Of a stretch of 46,678 nucleotides of DNA, positions 20,902 to 28,933 are shown in pieces; within the stretch, counting starts at the first letter, position 1, and each line of letters begins with the position of its first letter. The position numbers were made by a program, and so were the translations under genes. The stretch is taken from the NCBI GenBank assembly GCA_902805855.1, contig CADCUJ010000022.1:1-46678 (forward strand). The letters run 5' to 3'. This DNA is from an uncultured Nocardioidaceae bacterium (GTDB taxonomy: Bacteria; Actinomycetota; Actinomycetes; Propionibacteriales; Nocardioidaceae). The notes under the pieces were generated by a model. It had not been told where the DNA came from, did no database searches, and saw only the letters and a program-made list of their open reading frames with translations.

Positions 20902-21846
20902 ATGCAGCAACGGTTCCTCGGCCGCACCGGGCTGAAGGTCTCCCGGCTGGGGCTGGGCACCCTCACCTGGGGACGCGACACCGACGAGCATGAGGCCCGG
21001 GACCAGCTGGTCGCCTTCACCGAGGCGGGTGGAACCCTCCTCGACACCGCTGCCGGCTACGGCGACGGAGCATCCGAGGAGCTGCTGGGCTCCCTGCTCG
21101 GCGACGTCGTCTCCCGCGACGAGGTGGTGCTCGCCACCAAGGCGGGCATCAGCCGCGTCCGCGGCACCCGGGAGACGAACCTGTCGCGCGGGTTCCTGCT
21201 CCGGACCCTGGACGCGTCGCTGAAACGGCTCGGCGTGGACCATGTCGACCTCTGGCAGGTGCACGCCTGGTCCGAGGACACACCGGTCGAGGAGACGCTG
21301 GGCGCCCTGGACTTCGCGGTCACCAGCGGGCGGGCGTCGTACGTCGGCGTCTCCAACTACGGCGGCTGGCAGAGCGCTCACGCGGCCACCTGGCAGACGG
21401 CGGTCCCAGGGCGGGCGCGGCTGGCCTCGCACCAGGTGGAGTACTCCCTGCTGAGCCGGGAGGTGGAGAGCGAGGTGCTGCCCGCGGCCGTGGCGATGGG
21501 GATGGGCGTGCTGCCGTGGTCGCCACTGGGTCGAGGCGTGCTGACCGGCAAGTACCGATCGGGGACTCCGGCCGACTCGCGCGCCGCTTCGCCGCACTTC
21601 GCCGCCTTCGTGGGCGCCTACCTCGACCAGCGCAGCCAGCGGATCGTGGAGGCGGTCGCCCGTGCCGCGGACGGACTGGGTTGGTCCCCGCTGGAGGTGG
21701 CTCTGACGTGGGTCCGCGACCGGCCCGGGGTGAGCGCACCGATCGTCGGGGCGCGTACGTCGGCGCAGCTGCTCGGCTCGCTGACGGTCGAGCAGTGCGA
21801 GCTGCCTGAGGAGATCGTGACCGCGTTGGACGACGTGTCGGCCTGA
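20902..21846 (+). CDS. Aldo/keto reductase
   Basis: NADPH-dependent oxidoreductase with a TIM barrel, 314 residues. The catalytic tetrad is visible: Asp in LLDTAAGYGDG, Tyr in the same motif, Lys in VLATKAGI and His in DLWQVHAW. The C-terminal cofactor segment GVSAPIVGARTSAQLLGSL is typical of the YajO/AKR11-13-like group. Start ATG 20902 is chosen because a leaderless -10 lies 7 nt upstream and RFLGRTGLKVSRLGLG is the normal N terminus; the in-frame GTG at 20881 lies upstream of that promoter. Physiological substrate unknown. Confidence 0.92.
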   Translation: MQQRFLGRTGLKVSRLGLGTLTWGRDTDEHEARDQLVAFTEAGGTLLDTAAGYGDGASEELLGSLLGDVVSRDEVVLATKAGISRVRGTRETNLSRGFLLRTLDASLKRLGVDHVDLWQVHAWSEDTPVEETLGALDFAVTSGRASYVGVSNYGGWQSAHAATWQTAVPGRARLASHQVEYSLLSREVESEVLPAAVAMGMGVLPWSPLGRGVLTGKYRSGTPADSRAASPHFAAFVGAYLDQRSQRIVEAVARAADGLGWSPLEVALTWVRDRPGVSAPIVGARTSAQLLGSLTVEQCELPEEIVTALDDVSA

Positions 21847-21894
21847 GCGGTGGGATCGGCGCCCTGGCTTGAGCAGCCGTGGCACCATGTCGTC

Positions 21895-22146
21895 ATGCAT
21901 CGCGCATCGCACCCGACCGGTGCCGCCGGCTCGCGACGTCAGGGGCTGGGTCCGGGTGTGGAGTACGAGTTCGAGAAGCTCACCCTCAGTCGTGACCTGT
22001 CCCGCAACGTGGTGACTCGGTTGTTGACCGACCGGGCGGAGCGAGGTGGTTGGGAGATGGAGCGGCTGCTGCTGTTCCCCAACGGCACTCGGAAGGTGAC
22101 CCTGCGGCGCAAGATCATCCGTCAGCGGCGCCCGACGTACTTCTGA
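21895..22146 (+). CDS. DUF5703-family small protein
   Basis: 83-residue protein of a small actinobacterial family of unknown function. The conserved core is GVEYEFEKLTLSRDLSRN, LLTDRAERGGWEMERLLLFPNGTRKVTLRRKIIR. It is basic at the C terminus and contains no membrane helix. The ATG at 21895 is the best start; CACCAT, a weak -10, lies 6 nt upstream. It follows the aldo/keto reductase by 48 bp and faces the sulfotransferase-like gene. Confidence 0.8.
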   Translation: MHRASHPTGAAGSRRQGLGPGVEYEFEKLTLSRDLSRNVVTRLLTDRAERGGWEMERLLLFPNGTRKVTLRRKIIRQRRPTYF

Positions 22147-22222
22147 GAACCGCCTCGAGCCGACACCGGCCTCGGTAACGACCGGCTCCACCCGACGGAC
22201 ATGGTCAGGGAACGCGCGACCG

Positions 22223-23440
22223 TCAGCGGCGCAGGCGTGAACGGCGTGGTGCCTGGCGCATCCGCAGGTACACGCCCATCGGCCTGGCCATCGCAGGGTG
22301 CCGATCGGCGAGGTGCGCAAGGCGTCGTCCGACACGGAAGACGGCACCGCGGCCACGGCTCGCCAGCCGCGCCCGGCGAGAGATGCCCTCCACTGCGACG
22401 TCCGGTTTCCGTTTGCTCCACCACGACGTCGCGTAGTTCTCCGAGAGATCGGCGAGCGCGGTCATCGCCGCCTCGAGCAGCTCGTCGGTCGACACGGCGT
22501 CGGGACGGGCGCTGGTTCCCGTCGACGAAGGCAGCAGCTCCTCGAGGTCGCCGACCACCTGGTAACCGCCCGAGGCGACTCTGGCAACCGTGTCCTGGGC
22601 CCAGGCCGAGACCCACTCGAGCTCGGAGTCCGGGAGCTTCGGCTGGGGCGAAGTGCGGCTACGGCTCAGCGCACGGACCAGCGTCGCGTTGATCACCCGG
22701 TTGTACTGCCGCTCGTTGAGGCGGTGGTCCAGCAGTCCGTTCAGGCGGCGGATCACCTCGGTCCCCGCCACGCCGAGCGTCTGGTTGTCCCATCGGGGCG
22801 CATTGGTGAGCAGGCCGGCGTCGAATCCGACAACGCTGGCGAACCGCTTGACCAGCTCCTCCGGGTCTCCGCCCGAGGGAGGGACGGTCACCACGTGGAT
22901 CCGCTCGGGAGGAACCGCATCGGCCCAGATGTCCAGGATCGCCGACAGGTCCTGCCGCAGCCAGAAACCACGCGCGGGCTTGGCCGATCGGCGGTCAGGA
23001 TCGCGCACGGCATCGACGTACTCGTCCCAGGTCCAGGTCTGGTCGTGCTTGACCTCCTCCTGCCAGGCGGAGACCACCACGCGACCCAGGTCACGGGCGG
23101 TGACCACGACGTGCGCCTCCAGTCCGGCGAAGCTCGCGACGGCACGCCGCGCCTGCGCCGCCGTGGCCAAGCTGAGGTGCTCCTCGGACAGCAGGGTCAC
23201 CGGATGGTCGTCGTCCGCGACCCGGGAGGCCAGCGAGCTCCACTGGCCGGTTATCCGGTCGTCCCGGTCCTGTCGTCGACGGCGACCCAGCAGGTCCCAC
23301 ACGGCCAGCATCTGGGAAAGCGGCGAGTCGGCGGTCCCAGGATAGAAGACTCCCTGGTCCGCGAGCTCGTCTCGGTTCGCGCGCAGCACGTTCTGCAGGT
23401 AGGTCGTCCCGGTCTTGTGCAGCCCGATGTGCAGGTAGAT
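22223..23440 (-). CDS. Sulfotransferase-family protein with no canonical start before its cofactor loop
   Basis: The frame encodes IYLHIGLHKTGTTYLQNVL (about 23440-23384), the phosphate-binding loop with which sulfotransferase-family proteins normally start, followed by LRANRDELADQGVFYPG, a VVTARDLGRVVVSAWQEEV stretch containing the 3'-phosphate-type ArgSer region, and WLRQDLSAILDIWADAVPPERIHVVTVPP. No ATG, GTG or TTG occurs in frame upstream of this loop as far as I followed it into the M20 gene. The first canonical start is GTG 23389, which would delete the loop. Either a rare start codon is used, or the gene has lost its start, or there is a base error. The 3' part is a basic tail. Likely substrate (glycan or lipid) unknown. 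Confidence 0.65.
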   Translation of the reverse strand: MYLHIGLHKTGTTYLQNVLRANRDELADQGVFYPGTADSPLSQMLAVWDLLGRRRRQDRDDRITGQWSSLASRVADDDHPVTLLSEEHLSLATAAQARRAVASFAGLEAHVVVTARDLGRVVVSAWQEEVKHDQTWTWDEYVDAVRDPDRRSAKPARGFWLRQDLSAILDIWADAVPPERIHVVTVPPSGGDPEELVKRFASVVGFDAGLLTNAPRWDNQTLGVAGTEVIRRLNGLLDHRLNERQYNRVINATLVRALSRSRTSPQPKLPDSELEWVSAWAQDTVARVASGGYQVVGDLEELLPSSTGTSARPDAVSTDELLEAAMTALADLSENYATSWWSKRKPDVAVEGISRRARLASRGRGAVFRVGRRLAHLADRHPAMARPMGVYLRMRQAPRRSRLRR

Positions 23441-23465
23441 GCGTCTCGCGGCTCGGCCCTCTTCC

Positions 23466-24803
23466 CTACACCCGGTCGAGGAACCGGTCGAAGACCCGCG
23501 CGCCGAACTCGAGCGCGTCGATCGGCACTCTCTCGTCGACCCCGTGGAACAACGCGGTGAAGTCCAGGTCGGGGGGCAGCCTCAGCGGTGCGAAGCCGAA
23601 GCTGCGGATCCCGAGCTTGTGCCAGTGCTTGGCGTCGGTGCCGCCGGACATGAGGTACGGCGCGACCTTGGCCTCAGGATCCTCCTCCAGGATCGACGCC
23701 GTGATCGCGTCCACGAGGTCGCCGTCGAAGGTGGTCTCCAGCCCGCTCTGCTTGCTGACGTAGTCGACGGAGATCCGATCACCCAGCAGCTGGGCCAACG
23801 TCGCGAAGAACTCGTCCTCGTAGCCGGGCAGGAACCGGCCGTCGACGTGCGCCGTGGCCGCCCCGGGCACCACGTTGACCTTGTAGCCGGCCTGGAGCAT
23901 GGTCGGGTTGGTGGAGTGGCGGATCACCGCGCCCAGCATCCGCGCGGCGGACCCGAACTCCGCGACCAGGGACTCCGCGTTCGCCGGTGTCGCCGCCACG
24001 CCGGCCATCTCGCCGACCGCGGCGAGCAGGACCTGCATGGACGGGGTCAGCCGCACCGGCCACACGTGTGCCCCGACGCGGGCGACCGCGGCCGCAAGCT
24101 CGGTGACCGCGTTGTCGGGATGCCGCATGGAGCCGTGGCCGGCATGGCCCTTCGCGGTGAGCCGCATCCACGCCATGCCCTTCTCGGCGGCCTCGATCAG
24201 GTAGAGGCGCTGTCCGCGCACGGTGGTGCTGAACCCGCCAACCTCGCCGACCGCCTCGGTGCAGTCCGCGAGCAGGTCCCGGCGCTCGACGATCAGATGT
24301 TCCGCGCCTCCGTGCCCGCCGGCTTCCTCGTCGGCGGTGAAGCAGAGCACCACGGGCCTTCTCGGCACCGCACCCGCCCGCGCCCGAGCCCGGACCACCG
24401 AGAGCAGCATCGCGTCGAAGTCCTTCATGTCGACCGCGCCGCGACCCCACAGGTAACCGTCCTGGATCTCCCCGGAGAAGGGATGCACCGTCCAGTCGTC
24501 CGCGTTTGCGGGTACCACGTCGAGGTGGCCGTGCAGCAGCAACGGCCTCCCCGCCGTACCTCCCAGCTGGCCACTCGACTGGCCACCCCACTGGGCCACC
24601 ACGCTCGTGCGGCCCGGCTCGGACTCGAGCAGCTCGGGCTCGATGCCGACCTCCGACAGCAGGCTGGCGACCAGCTCTGCCGCCTTCCGCTCCCCCGGCC
24701 CCGAGCTGTCGCCGAAGTTGGTGGTGTCGATGCGGATCAGGTCCCGGCAGATGTCGACGACCTCGGTGGTGGGGTCGTACGACGGGCCGGGCGAGGTGGT
24801 CAT
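23466..24803 (-). CDS. M20-family zinc peptidase (ArgE/DapE/CPG2-like)
   Basis: Dinuclear zinc aminoacylase or carboxypeptidase, 445 residues. Motifs are LLLHGHLDVVPANADDW (first metal His/Asp), GRGAVDMKDF (bridging Asp) and VVLCFTADEEAGGHGGAE (catalytic Glu pair). The lid/dimerisation domain sits in the middle, and the last metal His is in the LFHGVDERVPID segment. Start ATG 24803 (MTTSPGPSYD) is chosen; longer open frame upstream runs into the tRNA gene. The exact substrate is not deducible. Confidence 0.92.
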   Translation of the reverse strand: MTTSPGPSYDPTTEVVDICRDLIRIDTTNFGDSSGPGERKAAELVASLLSEVGIEPELLESEPGRTSVVAQWGGQSSGQLGGTAGRPLLLHGHLDVVPANADDWTVHPFSGEIQDGYLWGRGAVDMKDFDAMLLSVVRARARAGAVPRRPVVLCFTADEEAGGHGGAEHLIVERRDLLADCTEAVGEVGGFSTTVRGQRLYLIEAAEKGMAWMRLTAKGHAGHGSMRHPDNAVTELAAAVARVGAHVWPVRLTPSMQVLLAAVGEMAGVAATPANAESLVAEFGSAARMLGAVIRHSTNPTMLQAGYKVNVVPGAATAHVDGRFLPGYEDEFFATLAQLLGDRISVDYVSKQSGLETTFDGDLVDAITASILEEDPEAKVAPYLMSGGTDAKHWHKLGIRSFGFAPLRLPPDLDFTALFHGVDERVPIDALEFGARVFDRFLDRV

Positions 24804-24915
24804 GGCCTTATCCTGACAGCCTCGGCCGATGCCGCAACCGGTGCCGGGTCCCGCCAGTGGTTTGCTAGAGTTGCGCCGCGCTCGCGGCGGCTCGCCGCTG
24901 CGAAAACGACACCTC

Positions 24916-25001
24916 GTCCGGGTGGCGGAATAGGTAGACGCGCTAGCTTGAGGTGCTAGTCCTCGTATTAGAGGGTGGGGGTTCAAGTCCCCCCTCGGAC
25001 A
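24916..25001 (+). tRNA. tRNA-Leu, anticodon GAG
   Basis: 86-nt class II tRNA. The acceptor stem pairs GTCCGGG with CTCGGAC (one G-U). The anticodon stem CTAGC/GCTAG encloses TTGAGGT, giving anticodon GAG. A variable arm follows, then the T-arm GGGGGTTCAAGTCCCCC. The 3' CCA is not encoded (ACCC follows), as is common in actinobacteria. Confidence 0.95.
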
Positions 25002-25011
25002 CCCAGAGAGA

Positions 25012-25030
25012 CCCCAGGTCTGACCTGCGG
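25012..25030 (+). terminator. Weak hairpin terminator candidate after tRNA-Leu
   Basis: CAGGT (25015-25019) pairs with ACCTG (25023-25027) around a 3-nt loop, with two further C-G pairs beyond a mismatch. GGTTTCG follows but there is no strong U run. Confidence 0.35.
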
Positions 25031-25068
25031 TTTCGTCATTGTGATACGAGCGCAGCCAGCTGCTTCGA

Positions 25069-25103
25069 TGGTTGAGGTGCGAGCGCAGCGAGCCTCGAAA
25101 CCA
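25069..25103. repeat. REP-like intergenic palindrome
   Basis: A 35-nt imperfect palindrome: TGGTTGAGGTGCGAGCG at the left and CGAGCCTCGAAACCA at the right, with GGTT/AACC and GAGG/CCTC outer pairs. I recall closely similar palindromes scattered between genes of Nocardioides and related actinobacteria. Only one copy is seen in this window. The 352-bp stretch 25002-25353 around it holds no gene I can support. Confidence 0.55.
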
Positions 25104-25320
25104 CCGCGCGGTAATCCGGAATCGCCGCTGATCGGTCGCGCCTAGAGCGTGCGTGAGCCTTCAACGGACTGTGCACGAAGAACTACCCGCACGAGCCATC
25201 CCTGCGGATACCGCTGCTCCCCGCTCGGAGCGCGGCTGGACGTGCTCGATGAGTGCACCGGAGGGGCGTGCTGCTGACCGGAGCGCACGACGGCGGCAGG
25301 CGCACCGGCAGGTGGTAGGA

Positions 25321-25342
25321 GTGGGGGGTCGTACTACCCCAC
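25321..25342 (+). repeat. Inverted repeat just before the small membrane protein
   Basis: GTGGGG (25321-25326) and CCCCAC (25337-25342) flank a 10-nt spacer and end one base before the GGGAGG ribosome site at 25344. It could be an operator or a leader hairpin; nothing in the sequence decides which. Confidence 0.4.
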
Positions 25343-25353
25343 GGGAGGTCTCG

Positions 25354-25686
25354 ATGCGCCGTCATCTACGCCGCTGGGGAGCGGTCTGGGTCCTGGTCAT
25401 CCTCTTCGCTGGTTCCTGGGTCGGGCAGTTCGTCGCTCAGCTGGCGCACTTCCGCTCCGAGCAGGCGTCGCACAACGAACCGTTCGTCTGGGCGGACTTC
25501 TACTCGAGCTTCTTCGCCAGCACCTTCGAGAACTGGCAGAGCGAGTGGTTGCAGCTGGTGTTCCAGGCGATCCTGCTCCTCGGTGCGAAGCACTGGATCT
25601 TCAAGGTCGATGCCGAGGACATCGAGCGGATCGAGGCGAAGATCGACGAGGTCAAGGACGCGCTGGGTCTGCCGCGCCCAGGCTGA
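25354..25686 (+). CDS. Small membrane protein, DUF6766-like
   Basis: 110-residue protein with one helix near the N terminus (WGAVWVLVILFAGSWVGQFV), a loop containing FYSSFFASTFENWQSEWLQ, a second helix (QLVFQAILLLGAKHWIF) and a short charged coil at the end. The FENWQSEWLQ segment resembles the DUF6766 family as I remember it, but that family is usually longer, so the assignment is tentative. The ATG at 25354 has ribosome site GGGAGGT. Its last 35 bp overlap the convergent GH15 gene. Confidence 0.7.
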   Translation: MRRHLRRWGAVWVLVILFAGSWVGQFVAQLAHFRSEQASHNEPFVWADFYSSFFASTFENWQSEWLQLVFQAILLLGAKHWIFKVDAEDIERIEAKIDEVKDALGLPRPG

Positions 25687-27535
25687 GCGCCGATTCCGCG
25701 TCCGCCAGCGCCTGTGCGGCGGTGACCAGACCGAGATGGCTGAATGCCTGCGGGAAGTTCCCCAGCAGCTCGCCGCTGGCGGGGTCGACCTCTTCGGAGA
25801 ACAGACCCAGCGCCGTGGCACGGCCCGCGGTCCGGAGCAGCACCTCGCGGGACCGGCTGACCTGCCCGGTGGCGGCTAGGGCATGGGCGAGCTGGAACGT
25901 GCAGAGCAGGAAAGTACCTTCTGCGGTTTCGAAGTCGTCGCCGCCTCGGTAGCGATAGACCATGCCCGTCTGGTCCGTCAGCGCGCGTTCGACGGCGTCG
26001 ATGGTCGCCAGCTGGCGTGGGTCGTCGGCGGGCAGGAAGCCCACGATCGGCATCAGCAGCGCCGAGGCGTCCAGGTCATCCGAGCCGTAGTACTGGGTGA
26101 AGGCGCCGACCCGTTCGTTCCACCCGCTGGTGAGGATCGACTCGCGGATCTCCTGCCTGGTGCGCGACCACGCCTCGGCCCGGTCAGGGCAACGCAGCTG
26201 TTCGGCCATCGCCACGCCACGGTCCAGGGCGACCCAGCACATCAGCTTGCTGTGCAGGTAGGGCCGCGCCGGGCCGCGGATCTCCCAGATCCCCTGGTCG
26301 TCCTCGTGCCATCGTGCCGCAGCCGCCTCCACGGCTGCGACCAGGAACATCCGGGTGCGCTCGTCGAGCTCACCGAGCTGGTCACGCAGGGTGTAGGCGG
26401 CGTCCAGCACCGAGCCGTAGACGTCGAGCTGACGCTGGAGCCAGGCGCCGTTCCCCGACCGGACCGGTCCGCTGTCGCGCCACCCGGACAGGTGCGGGAT
26501 CTCCCGCTCGGACAGATCCCGCTCGCCACCGACACCGAACATGATCTGCAGGTCCGCCCCTCGCTCGAGCTGGGTGCCGGCCGCCCTGGCGAGGAAGTCG
26601 AAGAAGAGCATCGCCTCGTCCGGGCATGCGGCCACGAACAGGCCCTGCAGCGTCATGCTCGCGTCGCGCACCCAGGTGAACCGGTAGTCCCAGGTGCGGC
26701 CACTGCCGATCCCCTCCGGGAGGCTGGTGGTAGGAGCGGCGACCATGGCACCGCTGCGGGCATAGGTCAGTCCGCGCAGCACCACGCCGCTGTGGTGCAC
26801 CAGCTCGCGAAGGGGGCCTTCGTAGCGCTGGTGCAGCTGCGACCAGCTCTCCCACGAAGCGACGGTGCCCGCGAGCCGGCGCCGGACCTTGCGCGGCGGC
26901 CACGGTCTGAGCGCCGGTCCCCAGGCGTCACCCTGCTCGAGCGCCACTGTCAGACCCTGCCCGGCCTCCAAGGTGATGGTGCCCGTGGCAGCCGCTCCGT
27001 CGAGCTCGAGCTCCACGTCCGTGCTGAGCATGAGGACGGTGGCTCCACCGTTGGTGATGACGCCTCCGGTGATGTGGTCGAGGCGGGGGTGCACCAGCCC
27101 GAACTCGGGTCGCGGCACGAACTCCACCCGCACCGGCACGGACCCACGGGTGCACCGCGCCTCCCGCAGCAGGACTCGGGGGGAACCGAGGCCCAGGTCA
27201 TGGCCACGCTCCCGGGCACCCAGGGCCAGCGCGTCGATCACCACCAGCTCACCGCCGGAACCCGACCAGGTGGTCTCCAGCACCAGCCCGGGACCGCGGT
27301 AGCGCCACGTCGAGGTGTATCCGCCGTCGCCAGGGTCAGCAGCGGTGTCATCACCGGGGTCGTTCGCCGGGGCAACGGAGAAGTGACCTGCGTTCGGGTC
27401 CAGGAGACGACCGAAGACAGGCTGGCTGTCGAAGCGCGGGAGGCACAACCAGTCGACTGACCCGCCAGCCGTCACCAGGGCGGATGTCGCGCAGTCGGAC
27501 AAGAAGGCATGGTCCGCGATCGGTACGTCGCTCAT
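25652..27535 (-). CDS. Glycoside hydrolase family 15 (glucoamylase/trehalase-like)
   Basis: Inverting alpha-glucosidase-fold enzyme of 627 residues without a signal peptide, so probably cytoplasmic. The N-terminal beta-sandwich runs from IADHAFLSDCATSALVTAGGSVDWLCLPRFDSQPVFG to about residue 240. The (alpha/alpha)6 barrel follows with RTWDYRFTWVRDASMTLQGL, the general acid Glu in QGIWEIRGP (near 417) and the general base Glu in ETAEGTFLLCTFQ (near 539). Actinobacterial members include trehalases, so trehalose or maltodextrin are plausible substrates; the sequence does not choose. It follows the polytopic membrane protein by 20 bp and is probably cotranscribed. Confidence 0.9.
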   Translation of the reverse strand: MSDVPIADHAFLSDCATSALVTAGGSVDWLCLPRFDSQPVFGRLLDPNAGHFSVAPANDPGDDTAADPGDGGYTSTWRYRGPGLVLETTWSGSGGELVVIDALALGARERGHDLGLGSPRVLLREARCTRGSVPVRVEFVPRPEFGLVHPRLDHITGGVITNGGATVLMLSTDVELELDGAAATGTITLEAGQGLTVALEQGDAWGPALRPWPPRKVRRRLAGTVASWESWSQLHQRYEGPLRELVHHSGVVLRGLTYARSGAMVAAPTTSLPEGIGSGRTWDYRFTWVRDASMTLQGLFVAACPDEAMLFFDFLARAAGTQLERGADLQIMFGVGGERDLSEREIPHLSGWRDSGPVRSGNGAWLQRQLDVYGSVLDAAYTLRDQLGELDERTRMFLVAAVEAAAARWHEDDQGIWEIRGPARPYLHSKLMCWVALDRGVAMAEQLRCPDRAEAWSRTRQEIRESILTSGWNERVGAFTQYYGSDDLDASALLMPIVGFLPADDPRQLATIDAVERALTDQTGMVYRYRGGDDFETAEGTFLLCTFQLAHALAATGQVSRSREVLLRTAGRATALGLFSEEVDPASGELLGNFPQAFSHLGLVTAAQALADAESALSLGAADPARP

Positions 27536-27555
27536 CGCACTCGTGATCCGGCGGC

Positions 27556-28785
27556 CTAGTGGATGGCCACGGCGGCGACAGAGGCAGCGGTCAGGTAGAG
27601 CGAAGTGATGCCGATCGGGAGACGTCGGACCCGGTCCTGGACGCGCAGCACCGCCACGACTGCGCTCACCAGCGCGGTGAGCACCACGATGCCGAGCTGA
27701 AGGATGAGCAGGCTGCCTGCCGGGACCAGCTCGGCATCGAGACCGTCGACGGCGGGCCCGAACAGGTCCCAGCCGAATCCGAACGGGTCACCGAGTAGTC
27801 CCGGGAGCAGTTGCGCGCTGGTGAACAGCCGGTTGCGCTCCAGGGCGACCGCCACGACGATGCCTGCGACGAGTGGCACGGCTGCCTTGGCTACTCCGGG
27901 CCGGGTGCCAACCAGATCTGCGGCCTTCCCCATCAGCGTCAGGAAGCCGGCGAAGACCGCACAGGCGGCAACGAGGCCGAGCGACGTATAGACGCTGTAG
28001 CGGGTCAGGCTCACTCCGGTGGTCAGCTCGGTCCAGACCTCGGCCCGTCGTACCAGACCGAACAGGAGGCCGCCGGTGACCACGCCCAGCAACACCTCCG
28101 CGCCGCGAGGCGGGGTCCAGTCGGCCAGCCGACGGCCGGGGGTGAGCGCGATCCAAGTCAGCGTTATCCCGATGGGCTCGGCGCTGGCCAACCACCGGGT
28201 GCGACCGAATGCCATGCATCCGCCGACGGTCACGATGGTGTACACCGCCAGCGCCGCGCCCAGCGCGCGCGGTGACAGAGCGTCGAGGTAGACACCGACG
28301 TACCAGACAAGCGGCAACGCGACCACGGTGGCGGGCCACACCGTCGTTGGACGGCTCTCCCGCTCCGCACCACTGATCACCCGGCTGACCGCGTCCCAGG
28401 GGTCCACCCACCGCCACACCGGGCCGAGCAGCAGTGCTGCGGCCGCGAGCAACGGCATGGCCAGGCCGATCACCAACGCAGGGGCGAGGTTCTCCAGCTC
28501 GCTGTTCAAGCCGAGCCTGCCCGCCGCGATCGCGGTGAGCAGCAGCAGCAGGGCGATCGTTCGGCCTACTACCTGAGCGTTCGAGAGCCGTCCCTCCCAC
28601 GAGGTGGCCGGCCGGTCCTGCCTGCCGGGGCGTGCGCGGCGACCGGGCACGACCAGCGAGACGGCGAAGACGACAGCGGCGCAGCCACCGGCGGTGAGGG
28701 CCAGCGGGACGTCGACGTGCGGGTGGCCGGCGACGGGGTGCGCGAACACGACTGTGCCCGGACCGGACCCGACGTTCAGAAGCAC
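27556..28785 (-). CDS. Polytopic membrane protein of unknown function
   Basis: 409 residues with about 9-10 predicted membrane helices, among them LALTAGGCAAVVFAVSLVV, IALLLLLTAIAAGRLGL, VIGLAMPLLAAAALLLGPVW and SLLILQLGIVVLTALVSAVVA. A WRWVDPWDAVSR motif in a cytoplasmic loop is the most distinctive feature. No transporter family is recognised. Start GTG 28785 has TACGCT 6 nt upstream. It precedes the GH15 gene in a likely two-gene operon. Confidence 0.75.
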   Translation of the reverse strand: MLLNVGSGPGTVVFAHPVAGHPHVDVPLALTAGGCAAVVFAVSLVVPGRRARPGRQDRPATSWEGRLSNAQVVGRTIALLLLLTAIAAGRLGLNSELENLAPALVIGLAMPLLAAAALLLGPVWRWVDPWDAVSRVISGAERESRPTTVWPATVVALPLVWYVGVYLDALSPRALGAALAVYTIVTVGGCMAFGRTRWLASAEPIGITLTWIALTPGRRLADWTPPRGAEVLLGVVTGGLLFGLVRRAEVWTELTTGVSLTRYSVYTSLGLVAACAVFAGFLTLMGKAADLVGTRPGVAKAAVPLVAGIVVAVALERNRLFTSAQLLPGLLGDPFGFGWDLFGPAVDGLDAELVPAGSLLILQLGIVVLTALVSAVVAVLRVQDRVRRLPIGITSLYLTAASVAAVAIH

Positions 28786-28791
28786 CGACGC

Positions 28792-28797
28792 AGCGTA
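28792..28797 (-). promoter_or_regulatory. Leaderless -10 element (TACGCT) of the polytopic membrane protein
   Basis: TACGCT on the minus strand lies 6 nt before the GTG at 28785. Confidence 0.45.
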
Positions 28798-28933
28798 CCC
28801 AGCAGGCAGCCGTCGCTCCTCGACGTCGAGGGAGAATCTCCCCGCCACTCGAGTCTTTGGGGTCCGAGGGGTGGACATTGCCGGGAAAGCAAGCACAATG
28901 GGGAACCGGCATGCGCCGCGGAAGGGGACCCAC

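Noticed and set aside
20791-22356. 521-codon minus-strand frame opposite the aldo/keto reductase
   Set aside because: It is antisense to the clear aldo/keto reductase and DUF5703 genes and has low-complexity Arg/His/Gln composition.
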